From positions 186,001 through 250,000 of the forward strand of contig NZ_SWBQ01000003.1 in the NCBI RefSeq assembly GCF_005116445.1: a stretch of 64,000 bases of DNA. The letters are read 5' to 3'. The DNA comes from Pedobacter frigoris (lineage in GTDB: Bacteria > Bacteroidota > Bacteroidia > Sphingobacteriales > Sphingobacteriaceae). Below, piece by piece: positions 34,873 to 43,136 of this stretch (its first letter is position 1; each line of letters opens with the position of its first letter). The notes beneath the pieces are model-generated. The model searched no databases. It had not been told where the DNA came from and was given only the letters and a program-made list of their open reading frames with translations. The translations under genes and the position numbers were made by a program.

Positions 34873-35682
34873 ATGGAGAGCAAGACTGAAAGTGAGAAAA
34901 TTTTAACTGAGGAAGTAAAAAGTCCGGGTAAAATAGCCAGGACTTTCATGACACTATATGATGTTTTTCAGTTTATGGGCCGCTTTTTCAAAGAGGGCTT
35001 TCTACCTCCCTACGAAGGTAAAGAATTGATGAAACAATGTTATGATATTGGCTACCGTTCTCTCGCACTGATATCACTTACAGGATTTATTACTGGTATT
35101 GTATTTACGAAACAGTCTCGCCCTTCGCTGGCCGAGTTTGGCGCAACATCATGGTTGCCCTCTTTGGTAGGTATTGCACTTTTGAGAACTCTGGCTCCCT
35201 TGCTGACTTCACTGATCGCCGCCGGTAAGGTAGGATCAAGTATAGGTGCTGAACTGGGCTCAATGAGGGTAACAGAACAAATTGATGCAATGGAAGTGTC
35301 GGCTACTAATCCTTTTAAGTTTTTAGTAACTACAAGGGTGCTTGCTGCAACAATTACAATCCCTATTCTTACATTCTATACCGCAATGGTTGGTATGCTT
35401 GGGGCATTGTTAAACGTATCACTTAGTGAAGGAACAAGTGCCAAAGCATTTTTTCAGTCTTCGCTGGAATCTATTACATTTCTGGACATTACAGCCTCGA
35501 CAGTTAAAGCGATAATATTCGGTTTTACGATTGGTATGGTTGGCTGTTACCAGGGATATAATTCATCTAAGGGAACTGAAGGCGTAGGTAAAGCTGCAAA
35601 CTCTGCAGTAGTTATCGGGATGTTTCTGATCTTTATAGAGGAAGTAGTATCAGTACAGTTTTTTGGTTTATTCAGGACTTAA
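34873..35682 (+). CDS. mlaE: MlaE-type ABC transporter permease
   Basis: MlaE is the inner-membrane permease of MCE systems that move phospholipid across the envelope. The 269-residue protein has an N-terminal amphipathic helix and about five membrane helices. The family signature is GAELGSMRVTEQIDAMEVSA (about 120-140), and further conserved segments are LRTLAPLLTSLIAAGKVGSS and GMVGCYQGYNSSKGTEGVGK near the C-terminus. It is followed after 4 bases by the ATPase and then the MCE protein. The 110 bases upstream show no clear promoter. Confidence 0.95.
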   Translation: MESKTESEKILTEEVKSPGKIARTFMTLYDVFQFMGRFFKEGFLPPYEGKELMKQCYDIGYRSLALISLTGFITGIVFTKQSRPSLAEFGATSWLPSLVGIALLRTLAPLLTSLIAAGKVGSSIGAELGSMRVTEQIDAMEVSATNPFKFLVTTRVLAATITIPILTFYTAMVGMLGALLNVSLSEGTSAKAFFQSSLESITFLDITASTVKAIIFGFTIGMVGCYQGYNSSKGTEGVGKAANSAVVIGMFLIFIEEVVSVQFFGLFRT

Positions 35683-35686
35683 AATT

Positions 35687-36457
35687 ATGGAACAAAAGAA
35701 GCCCCTGAATGAGCAGGAAAAAGTTATCGAGATTAAAGGCTTATACAAATCCTTTGGAAATTATCATGTACTGAGAGGTGTAGACCTGGATCTTTATAAA
35801 AGAGAAAACCTGGTGGTGCTTGGTAAATCAGGGACCGGTAAATCTGTACTCATTAAAATCATCGTAGGTTTATTAACTCCTGATCAGGGCGAAGTTAAAG
35901 TTCTGAACCAGGTAGTGGACGAGATTACCTACAAAGAGCTGCTGGCTTTGAGACTAAAAGTAGGTTTCTCTTTCCAGAACAGCGCGCTTTATGATAGTAT
36001 GACAGTGAAGGAAAACCTGATTTTTCCGTTGATAAGAAACCAGAAGAACCTGACTAAAGCTGAAATAAATAGTGCTGTAGAAGAGATGCTGGATGCAGTG
36101 GGATTATTACAGACCATCAACCAAATGCCATCAGAGTTGTCTGGTGGACAAAGAAAAAGAATAGGAATTGCGCGTACATTGATCCTTAGACCGGAAATCA
36201 TGCTATATGATGAACCTACTGCCGGACTGGATCCGATTACTTGTCTTGAGATCAATAGCTTGATCAATGAAGTACAGGAACGTTTCCATACCAGCTCAAT
36301 CATCATCACACATGATTTGACCTGTGCAAAGGCAGTCGGAAATAGAGTAGCCATGCTGCTGGACGGCAAATTTGAACGTCAGGGTAGCTTTGAAGACGTT
36401 TTTAATACAAGTGATGAACGCGTAAAACCATTTTACGATTATAATTTTATTCAATAA
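35687..36457 (+). CDS. mlaF: MlaF-type ABC transporter ATP-binding protein
   Basis: The start at 35687 (MEQKKPLNEQEKVIEIKG) avoids overlap with the permease stop at 35682. The 256-residue ATPase has Walker A (GKSGTGKSVLI, about 44-54), Q-loop (VGFSFQNSALYDSMTVKEN), signature (SELSGGQRKRIGIARTLI), Walker B (IMLYDEPTAGLDPITC) and H-loop (IIITHDLTCAKAVG). The SALYDSMTV stretch is typical of MlaF rather than other importers. It powers the adjacent permease and shares its transcript. Confidence 0.95.
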   Translation: MEQKKPLNEQEKVIEIKGLYKSFGNYHVLRGVDLDLYKRENLVVLGKSGTGKSVLIKIIVGLLTPDQGEVKVLNQVVDEITYKELLALRLKVGFSFQNSALYDSMTVKENLIFPLIRNQKNLTKAEINSAVEEMLDAVGLLQTINQMPSELSGGQRKRIGIARTLILRPEIMLYDEPTAGLDPITCLEINSLINEVQERFHTSSIIITHDLTCAKAVGNRVAMLLDGKFERQGSFEDVFNTSDERVKPFYDYNFIQ

Positions 36458-36461
36458 AGAT

Positions 36462-37442
36462 ATGCAGGCAACAGACAATCGTCGTAAAGTAGTAGTTGGA
36501 GGATTTATCCTCCTCGGCTTAGCGATATTTATTTTAGGAGTTTTCACGTTAGGTAGCCAGAAAAAGGCTTTTGTAAAAAGTTTTACGGTAGATGTGGTAT
36601 TTAACGACATACAAGGATTAAAAACTGGAAACAACGTTTGGTTCTCAGGTGTAAAAATCGGGACTATTAAAAAGATACAGTTTTACGGTACCTCACAGGT
36701 TCAGGTATTTTTAAACATCGAAGAAGAAGCTCATAAGTATATCCACAAGGATGCTGCTGCGAGCATCAGCTCAGATGGGTTAATTGGCAATAAGATTATT
36801 GTGATTACCGGAGGTACCCCAAAGTTTCCTTTTGTTGAGGATGGTGACCGGTTAAGGGTCAACAGTACACTTTCTACTGACGACATCATGAAAACATTCC
36901 AGGTAAACAACAAAAACCTGGTTGATGTAACTTCTGATTTTAAGATACTGGCAAGGAGCTTGGTAGAAGGAAAAGGAACGGTTGGCGCATTATTAACCGA
37001 CCAGCAGATTGCTACAGATTTCAAAGCTATTGTGCTTAACTTAAGAAACACGACTGCCTCGGCTAATAAAATGGCCCTGGAGCTCGATGCATTCACAAAA
37101 ACTTTAAATACCAAGGGAGGCTTGGCTGATAAATTACTTACCGACACTGCAGTATTTGCTAAACTACAGGCTTCGGTAAATGAACTGCAAAAGACAGCAA
37201 GCTCAGCCTCTGCCCTGTCTGAAAACCTTAATAAAGCATCAGCAAAACTGACTCAGACAGACAATGCCGTTGGTATATTGTTAAATGATCAGAAAACTGC
37301 TGAGCAGGTAAAAGCGATCATGATGAATATGGAAACCAGCAGTAAGAAACTTGATGAGAACCTTGAAGCCTTACAACATAACTTTCTTCTAAGGGGCTTC
37401 TTTAAGAAAAAGGCAAAAGCAGAGGCAGAAGCTAAGAAATAG
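36462..37442 (+). CDS. mlaD: MlaD-type MCE domain protein
   Basis: A 326-residue protein with one N-terminal membrane helix (VVVGGFILLGLAIFILGVFT) and an MCE domain (about 38-120: FVKSFTVDVVFNDIQGLKTG, NNVWFSGVKIGTIKKIQFYG, ISSDGLIGNKIIVITGGTPK). A long helical region follows with Ser/Ala/Lys-rich coiled-coil character (about 165-326). MCE proteins bind lipid in hexameric rings in the periplasm and dock on the MlaE permease. The highly charged C-terminus ends KKKAKAEAEAKK. Its last 11 bases overlap the end of the convergent kinase gene. Confidence 0.93.
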   Translation: MQATDNRRKVVVGGFILLGLAIFILGVFTLGSQKKAFVKSFTVDVVFNDIQGLKTGNNVWFSGVKIGTIKKIQFYGTSQVQVFLNIEEEAHKYIHKDAAASISSDGLIGNKIIVITGGTPKFPFVEDGDRLRVNSTLSTDDIMKTFQVNNKNLVDVTSDFKILARSLVEGKGTVGALLTDQQIATDFKAIVLNLRNTTASANKMALELDAFTKTLNTKGGLADKLLTDTAVFAKLQASVNELQKTASSASALSENLNKASAKLTQTDNAVGILLNDQKTAEQVKAIMMNMETSSKKLDENLEALQHNFLLRGFFKKKAKAEAEAKK

Positions 37443-39231
37443 CCGTATTGACAGTTCCTCCTTGTTTAACATTATTATTTTGAATCAGCTGTAATTTTTG
37501 ATAAAGTACAGCTGGTTCAAAAGGTTTATAGACATAGTCATTCATTCCTGCCTCATGAATCTTAACCCTGATTTCATCTGAAACAGATGCTGTAAGCGCA
37601 ATGATCTGGATATCCATATGATTTTCCATTTTACGGATAGCCTTGGTAGCTTCAATCCCATCCATCACCGGCATATTTAAGTCCATTAATATCACATCGT
37701 AATAAAAACCTTTACTGAATAAATCGAGGATTACACTTCCATTTCCTACATACTCACATTCGGTATTCCATTTGGAAAGCAATTTTTTCATGAGCAGTGT
37801 ATTCATCTCATTGTCCTCTGCAATTAATATCTTCATGCCTTGAAGATCAAATTCAAGCTGAGGATTTACCGGACTTAGCGCTAGTTCTGTCCGGTCAAAA
37901 ACGATATCAAAGAAAAAATCAGATCCTTTATCCGGGCAGCTTTTCAAGTGAATATTGCTATTAAAAAGTAGCAATAACCGCTTAACAATCGCTAATCCCA
38001 AACCAGTACCCCCAAAATGCCTGGTGGTATTTGAATAAGCCTGGGTAAAAGGTTCAAAAATAGCTTCCTGACGATCTTCATTGATGCCTATCCCGGTATC
38101 GGAAACCAAAAACCTGACTTTCACTTCTTTTTCAGTATTTTCAAGTTGGCTCAAACTGAGTGTAACACTACCCTTATCTGTAAATTTAATGGCGTTCCAG
38201 AGCAGATTATAAATAACCTGAATAAGCCGCGTTGGGTCACTCAATACCACCTCCTGAGACAATTCCGGATCTATATTTAGAATGAGTTCCAATTTCTTTT
38301 CATTGGCGGCAAACTTTATTCCTGAAAAAATATCATACATGGTTTCAGAAAGATTAACCGGAATAACTTCAAGTTCCATTTTATCCGACTCTGTCCTATT
38401 GAATTCAAGTATGTCATTGATAAGGTTCAACAAGTTATTTGTAGAGAATTTTAAGGCCCTTAGGTCCTCCTTTTGAGATTCTTTGGGGTCATTGTTCAGT
38501 AACATGGAAGTACTCCCAAGAACGGTATTTAATGGTGTTCTCAATTCATGAGACATTACTGAAAGGAAGTCTGATTTGGAAAGTGCCAGTTTATTAGCTT
38601 CTTCAACCGCCTCTTTCAACTTGCTATTTAAGTCAGCTTTCTCGTCCATATTCTGCTGAATCGCCTGATAGAACAGATAGTGCGCATAAATCAGCGTCAC
38701 AAAATTAAAGAATATCAATATTTCTATACCAGGAGAACCAATTTCTTCCCGAAACCCACCACTGTAACCGTATATTTTCGCTTTAAAAGCAACAATTAAA
38801 AAAATCGGAAGTGCAGCCAGGGCAGAATAAATGACTCCAAATTTTTTATCCAGAAGGTAAAAACTACAGAGGCTGACCATAAATATCATCTGCAGCAGTA
38901 CAATATTAACGTTTTTATGGTTTAGGACGGGATTGGCCCATATAATCAGCAGACCTGTAATGATGAGCAGATGAGCTATAGTCCTGATGTGAGAAGGCCG
39001 GTATAAAAGCCACTTTAGTAATGCCGTATATATTACTAGTACGATAATTGCCCTTGTCAACTGGAAATTCTGATGTTTTACTAAAGAATCTACAATAACT
39101 ACAGCGAGTTTTACATAAGAAAGAATAAGGATAGTGAGTATGATTTTTATCCGCGCAGCAGAAAAAGAGTCAGGCACTTTACTAAAAACCTTTTTGAATG
39201 AGCAGTTAAAAAAGGGCAAATCCTTATCCAT
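37432..39231 (-). CDS. hybrid sensor histidine kinase/response regulator
   Basis: A 599-residue inner-membrane kinase. Residues 25-190 contain about six membrane helices with no recognisable periplasmic sensor. A short coiled coil leads into HisKA (SKSDFLSVMSHELRTPLNTV; His at about 228), then an ATPase domain with N-box (LLWNAIKFTDKGS), G1 (VSDTGIGINEDRQEAIFEPF) and G2 (HFGGTGLGLAIVKRLL). The C-terminal receiver carries DVILMDLNMPVMDGIEATKA (Asp at about 517) and Lys in YKPF. There is no output domain, so phosphotransfer to a separate partner is expected. The stop codon region overlaps the MCE gene. Confidence 0.93.
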   Translation of the reverse strand: MDKDLPFFNCSFKKVFSKVPDSFSAARIKIILTILILSYVKLAVVIVDSLVKHQNFQLTRAIIVLVIYTALLKWLLYRPSHIRTIAHLLIITGLLIIWANPVLNHKNVNIVLLQMIFMVSLCSFYLLDKKFGVIYSALAALPIFLIVAFKAKIYGYSGGFREEIGSPGIEILIFFNFVTLIYAHYLFYQAIQQNMDEKADLNSKLKEAVEEANKLALSKSDFLSVMSHELRTPLNTVLGSTSMLLNNDPKESQKEDLRALKFSTNNLLNLINDILEFNRTESDKMELEVIPVNLSETMYDIFSGIKFAANEKKLELILNIDPELSQEVVLSDPTRLIQVIYNLLWNAIKFTDKGSVTLSLSQLENTEKEVKVRFLVSDTGIGINEDRQEAIFEPFTQAYSNTTRHFGGTGLGLAIVKRLLLLFNSNIHLKSCPDKGSDFFFDIVFDRTELALSPVNPQLEFDLQGMKILIAEDNEMNTLLMKKLLSKWNTECEYVGNGSVILDLFSKGFYYDVILMDLNMPVMDGIEATKAIRKMENHMDIQIIALTASVSDEIRVKIHEAGMNDYVYKPFEPAVLYQKLQLIQNNNVKQGGTVNTAIS

Positions 39232-39350
39232 GCAGTATAATTATCCTTATCAAATATACAAAATTACCTTTACAGAAAAACACCAAATTAAAATATCTAA
39301 TTAAATGAGAGTTCTTTTCCTGAAAGTTTAGTTTAATAGGTAAAGGAGCA

Positions 39351-41300
39351 CTATTTAAAATAGATTTTAAAAGTAGTGTTTTCATTTATCACGCTCTCAA
39401 CAGCTACTTTACCACCCATTGCTTCTATTTGATTTTTTGAAATGAAAAGCCCCACGCCTTTTGAATCAGGATTTCCATTGAAAGTCTTATACATTCCGAA
39501 AAGCTGATGCCCATGTTTTTCAAGATCAATACCTATTCCATTATCTGCAACATAAAGTACCAGATGGTCCTTTTCATAAAAACAGCTCAATTCAATTAAG
39601 GGCGTTCTTTCGGGGTGACTATATCGTATGGCATTAAATATGAAGTTGAGCAGTATACTTTCCAGGTATGCCGGATTGTAGTATACATTTACATCGCCGG
39701 GTACATTGTTAATGATTGTAGCGTTCTTTAAAGCGATCTGATCGTTCAAAACGTTTATTGTTCTGTCTATATAATCCCTTAAGTTTAAATGATCTCTGAT
39801 GACATCAATGCTCGTCTGGATATTGACCACTTTATTGAGATTGACAAGGGTTTCATTTAACGAGCCCGAAACAGTTTTCATAAGCTCAATAAACTCCTTT
39901 CTCTCCTCTTCTGATTCGGTGTGTTCTATTAAAGATGAGATGGCCTGTATGTTACTCGTGTGTGACCTCAAATTGTGAGATACGATATAAGAAAAATTCA
40001 GCAGCCTTTTGTTTTGTTCATTAACCAGTTCAAAAGAATCACTCAGTGCCTTTGCAGCACGCTTACTCTCACCTATGTCAATCATAATCCCTCTCAGCAG
40101 GATTGGTTTATCGTCTTCTGAAATTACATTCACGATATCACGAAGCCACACTACATTTCCATTCTTGGCAATCATCCGGTACTCAAAGTCGTGCTGCCTG
40201 TTCATCTTTGTATTCACTACACAAAACTCCACTGCCCAGGCTTTATCTTCCGGATGAAGATGATCTGCCCAGAATGTAGGAGAAGAAAGCCACTCCTCTG
40301 CAGTATAACCCAGTATATCCTGTACTTTTTCACTGATAAATGTAAACTCAAAATTATTTGGTTCTGCTTCCCATACAATTCCATCTACCGTATTAATCAA
40401 TGATTCTATTCTAACCCAGGATTCCATCAACAGTTTTTCTTCTGCCCGCTTAAGTAACTGTGTTACCAGTATACTGCATAATATCGCCAGAAATACGCCA
40501 AAAACAGAAGGAGAAATCACCTGTGCTAATACGCTGTATTTGTTATTTGAAATAATGTATAATTTCCAGTTCCCATCAGGAATAGATACTTTCTGATAGG
40601 TTTTAGTTGAAAAATCTTTACTCCCCGGAAGGTAAAATTCCTCTTTGTTATCGATTACATTAATTTTTGAAAACTGAAAATAGTAGGCATCGTTCTTACT
40701 TACATTAACACCTACATCTTTCAGAAAGGTATCTAATTTAATGACCACAGCGGAAAACCCCCAGAACTTATTATTGCGATATAAAGGTAATCTGCCAACA
40801 ATACCTACGCCACCTTGCTTTAGATTACTGGGTCCCAGAAAATACATTTTCCTTGCTTTAATAGATGCTTTCGCCCTGTAAGTATTCTCCTTAGATATCC
40901 CAAACACACTGGAGTTTAATGCTCCTTCATTGCCTTTTAAAGGATAGATATATTTTATAATTCCATCCGGCACAAGCTGAACTGCTTTGAAATGCATTCC
41001 GGAATTCATAAGTTGCCCGGCTACAGCTTCAAAATTATCTGGTTTACCCTTGTCGTTTATCGTCAAAGCCAGGGTCAGTGCCGAAGTGTAGCTATTTCGC
41101 AAAGACTGCTCAATATTCTGTTTTGCCGCATTTAGCATGTTATTCATCTCCCGATGTTCATTTTCTTTGATGATCTGATAACGTTGATTGGTGAACAGGC
41201 CTATTAACAAAAGCAAAAACAAGAAAACAAATATTCCTGCTATTCTAGGTCGGTTTAGTAGCCATTCTGTTATCACAACAAGCTTTTTCTCGAGATTCAT
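39351..41300 (-). CDS. CHASE/PAS domain sensor histidine kinase
   Basis: A 649-residue membrane kinase. A first membrane helix (IAGIFVFLFLLLLIGLFT), a periplasmic CHASE-like domain (about 45-255: NMLNAAKQNIEQSLRNSYTS, GVGIVGRLPLYRNNKFWGFS) and a second helix (VISPSVFGVFLAILCSILVT) lead to a PAS/PAC domain (about 295-415: FTFISEKVQDILGYTAEEWL, HDFEYRMIAKNGNVVWLRDI). The phosphoacceptor helix is FSYIVSHNLRSHTSNIQAIS (His at about 442), and the ATPase ends DNGIGIDLEKHGHQLFGMYK and KGVGLFISKNQIEAMGG. This atypical SHNLRS dimerisation motif is common in Bacteroidota. No response regulator gene is adjacent, so it is an orphan kinase. Confidence 0.92.
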   Translation of the reverse strand: MNLEKKLVVITEWLLNRPRIAGIFVFLFLLLLIGLFTNQRYQIIKENEHREMNNMLNAAKQNIEQSLRNSYTSALTLALTINDKGKPDNFEAVAGQLMNSGMHFKAVQLVPDGIIKYIYPLKGNEGALNSSVFGISKENTYRAKASIKARKMYFLGPSNLKQGGVGIVGRLPLYRNNKFWGFSAVVIKLDTFLKDVGVNVSKNDAYYFQFSKINVIDNKEEFYLPGSKDFSTKTYQKVSIPDGNWKLYIISNNKYSVLAQVISPSVFGVFLAILCSILVTQLLKRAEEKLLMESWVRIESLINTVDGIVWEAEPNNFEFTFISEKVQDILGYTAEEWLSSPTFWADHLHPEDKAWAVEFCVVNTKMNRQHDFEYRMIAKNGNVVWLRDIVNVISEDDKPILLRGIMIDIGESKRAAKALSDSFELVNEQNKRLLNFSYIVSHNLRSHTSNIQAISSLIEHTESEEERKEFIELMKTVSGSLNETLVNLNKVVNIQTSIDVIRDHLNLRDYIDRTINVLNDQIALKNATIINNVPGDVNVYYNPAYLESILLNFIFNAIRYSHPERTPLIELSCFYEKDHLVLYVADNGIGIDLEKHGHQLFGMYKTFNGNPDSKGVGLFISKNQIEAMGGKVAVESVINENTTFKIYFK

Positions 41301-41447
41301 ATTTGATGTTCAGGGCGATTTTAGATGATTTGAAGTTAAATTATTTTTTCAGATCAAAGGCATAAACTTAAACAATCGCCTACAATTATTGAAGATCGCT
41401 GGTACTATTAATGTGAATTGCTAACTTTATTTTTTTCAAAAGCAGAC

Positions 41448-42314
41448 ATGATATTTCTAGAAAACGAACACATCAAGGCGTCCTTTTCCACAAAAGGTGC
41501 TGAACTTCAAAGTCTTAAAAACAAAAAGACAGATAAAGAATACATGTGGAGCGGCGATGCCGGATATTGGGGCAAGTTTAGTCCGATACTTTTTCCAATT
41601 GTTGGCGGACTAAAGAACAATACTTATTTTTTGGGAGGCGTAGCGTATGAGCTTCCAAGGCATGGTTTTGCCAGGGATCATGAATTCGAAATACTGAAAC
41701 TTAATGAGTCTGAAGTCATTTTTAATTTCCAGCAAAACGATCAAACCCTAAAGGCCTATCCGTTTGAATTTTCTTTAAGTATTCATTATGAATTAAGCGG
41801 GGCTGAGCTAAGGTGTAATTATATCGTGAAAAATACCGGTAATGTGCCTCTCCTATTTTCAATAGGAGGTCACCCCGCTTTTGCAACGCCAACTGAAAAT
41901 GATTTAAACTACACAGATTATTTCCTTGAATTCAATCATGACAGCGAACTTACCTATCATAAAATCAAGCAAGATCTAATTGATGAAAGAACTGAAACTA
42001 TTAAATTGGAGCGTAATCGGTTGCCATTAAATCATGAATTGTTTTATGACGATGCTTTGGTATTTAAGGGTTTAAAAAGTGACCGCATTTCATTGAAAAA
42101 CATTAAAAACCCCCGCGGACTGCATTTCAGTTTCACGGATTTTCCATTTTTTGGAATATGGGGAGCTAAAAATGCCAACTTCCTATGTCTAGAGCCATGG
42201 TACGGTATAGCCGACGGGATAAATCACAATCAGAATTTAGAAGAGAAAGAAGGAATCATTGAGCTGGAACCTCTAAAAGAGTGGAACCATCATTGGAAAG
42301 TAGAACCTTTTTAA
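41448..42314 (+). CDS. aldose 1-epimerase family protein
   Basis: I start at the ATG at 41448 (MIFLENEHIKASFSTKGAEL); a TTG 30 bases upstream is less likely. The 288-residue galactose-mutarotase-like beta-sandwich carries YMWSGDAGYWGKFSPILFPI, the Arg/His region ELPRHGFARDHEFEI, the conserved His in LLFSIGGHPAFATP and the catalytic Glu segment FLCLEPWYGIADGINHN. This pattern is closest to the short aldose epimerases (LacX/YeaD-like) that may act on hexose-6-phosphates or free sugars. It is a cytoplasmic protein with no signal peptide, and a single gene. Confidence 0.9.
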   Translation: MIFLENEHIKASFSTKGAELQSLKNKKTDKEYMWSGDAGYWGKFSPILFPIVGGLKNNTYFLGGVAYELPRHGFARDHEFEILKLNESEVIFNFQQNDQTLKAYPFEFSLSIHYELSGAELRCNYIVKNTGNVPLLFSIGGHPAFATPTENDLNYTDYFLEFNHDSELTYHKIKQDLIDERTETIKLERNRLPLNHELFYDDALVFKGLKSDRISLKNIKNPRGLHFSFTDFPFFGIWGAKNANFLCLEPWYGIADGINHNQNLEEKEGIIELEPLKEWNHHWKVEPF

Positions 42315-42341
42315 AATCCACTGATCTGCGGTGATTAGCCC

Positions 42342-43136
42342 CTATTTAAGTACGATTGTCTTTTTACTTGAGGTGTGTGCGTTAAATACGCCCAAAGCCC
42401 CATTGTTGAAATTAGATGGGGGATTTGCCGGGGCAACAGGGGGACCACCTCCTCCTTCTGACTGATTTAAACTGAAAAAATACTTGTAAACATTTCTGTC
42501 GATACACTGAAATTCCACATCGATTAAATCACCGGCTACTAAATCATTTAATTCATAAAAAATTACATTGGCCACCTTATTTCCGTCATCAAAGCGATCT
42601 TCGCTAACCGCATCCTCTTCAATTACCCCTTTAGCCTTTAAGATATAACGATATTGATTTTGTATGCCCGCAGGATCTTTATAATTGGCAGCGATATAGG
42701 TATTTGATGTCCCAAAGAAACTAAATTCCTTAAATGTAAGCGAATCCAGATTAACCTTAGCAGGCATAACGGAACTTGCAGTATAAGTTTTGTTGTTTAA
42801 AGTGACATTGAGGGTGTAGGTCACACCAGACCTCCCTCTAAACACCGGGCTGTTATAAATTCCGGGCGAGACCTCAGCATAGGTATAAATGTTGCCGGTG
42901 CTTGAGGTAAGTACAACCTTAGCCCCTTTGGCTCCATTAAACTTATTATTCTCTGTGAACTTATAAGTTGTAGATACCTTTACAACCTGAATTTCATTCT
43001 GATCGCTTAGACCTCCATCAATAACAACCGCTGAAGGAGCATCATCAAGCTTTAGATCAATTACCTCTTCGCAGCCGGAAAATGACATCAGCAATACGAA
43101 AAGCACTATTATATTAAATATTTTGTTAATCATCAT
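42342..43136 (-). CDS. DUF4249 domain lipoprotein
   Basis: A 264-residue lipoprotein with signal MMINKIFNIIVLFVLLMSFSGC (Cys at about 22), then CEEVIDLKLDDAPSAVVIDG, the typical DUF4249 opening. Beta-rich segments follow (GAKGAKVVLTSSTGNIYTYA, YTLNVTLNNKTYTASSVMPA). DUF4249 proteins are encoded immediately after TonB receptors in Bacteroidota and are thought to be surface partners of the receptor. Here the receptor stop codon touches this ATG with no gap (TAA then ATG), a strong sign of translational coupling. A second ATG follows directly. The substrate is unknown. Confidence 0.92.
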   Translation of the reverse strand: MMINKIFNIIVLFVLLMSFSGCEEVIDLKLDDAPSAVVIDGGLSDQNEIQVVKVSTTYKFTENNKFNGAKGAKVVLTSSTGNIYTYAEVSPGIYNSPVFRGRSGVTYTLNVTLNNKTYTASSVMPAKVNLDSLTFKEFSFFGTSNTYIAANYKDPAGIQNQYRYILKAKGVIEEDAVSEDRFDDGNKVANVIFYELNDLVAGDLIDVEFQCIDRNVYKYFFSLNQSEGGGGPPVAPANPPSNFNNGALGVFNAHTSSKKTIVLK

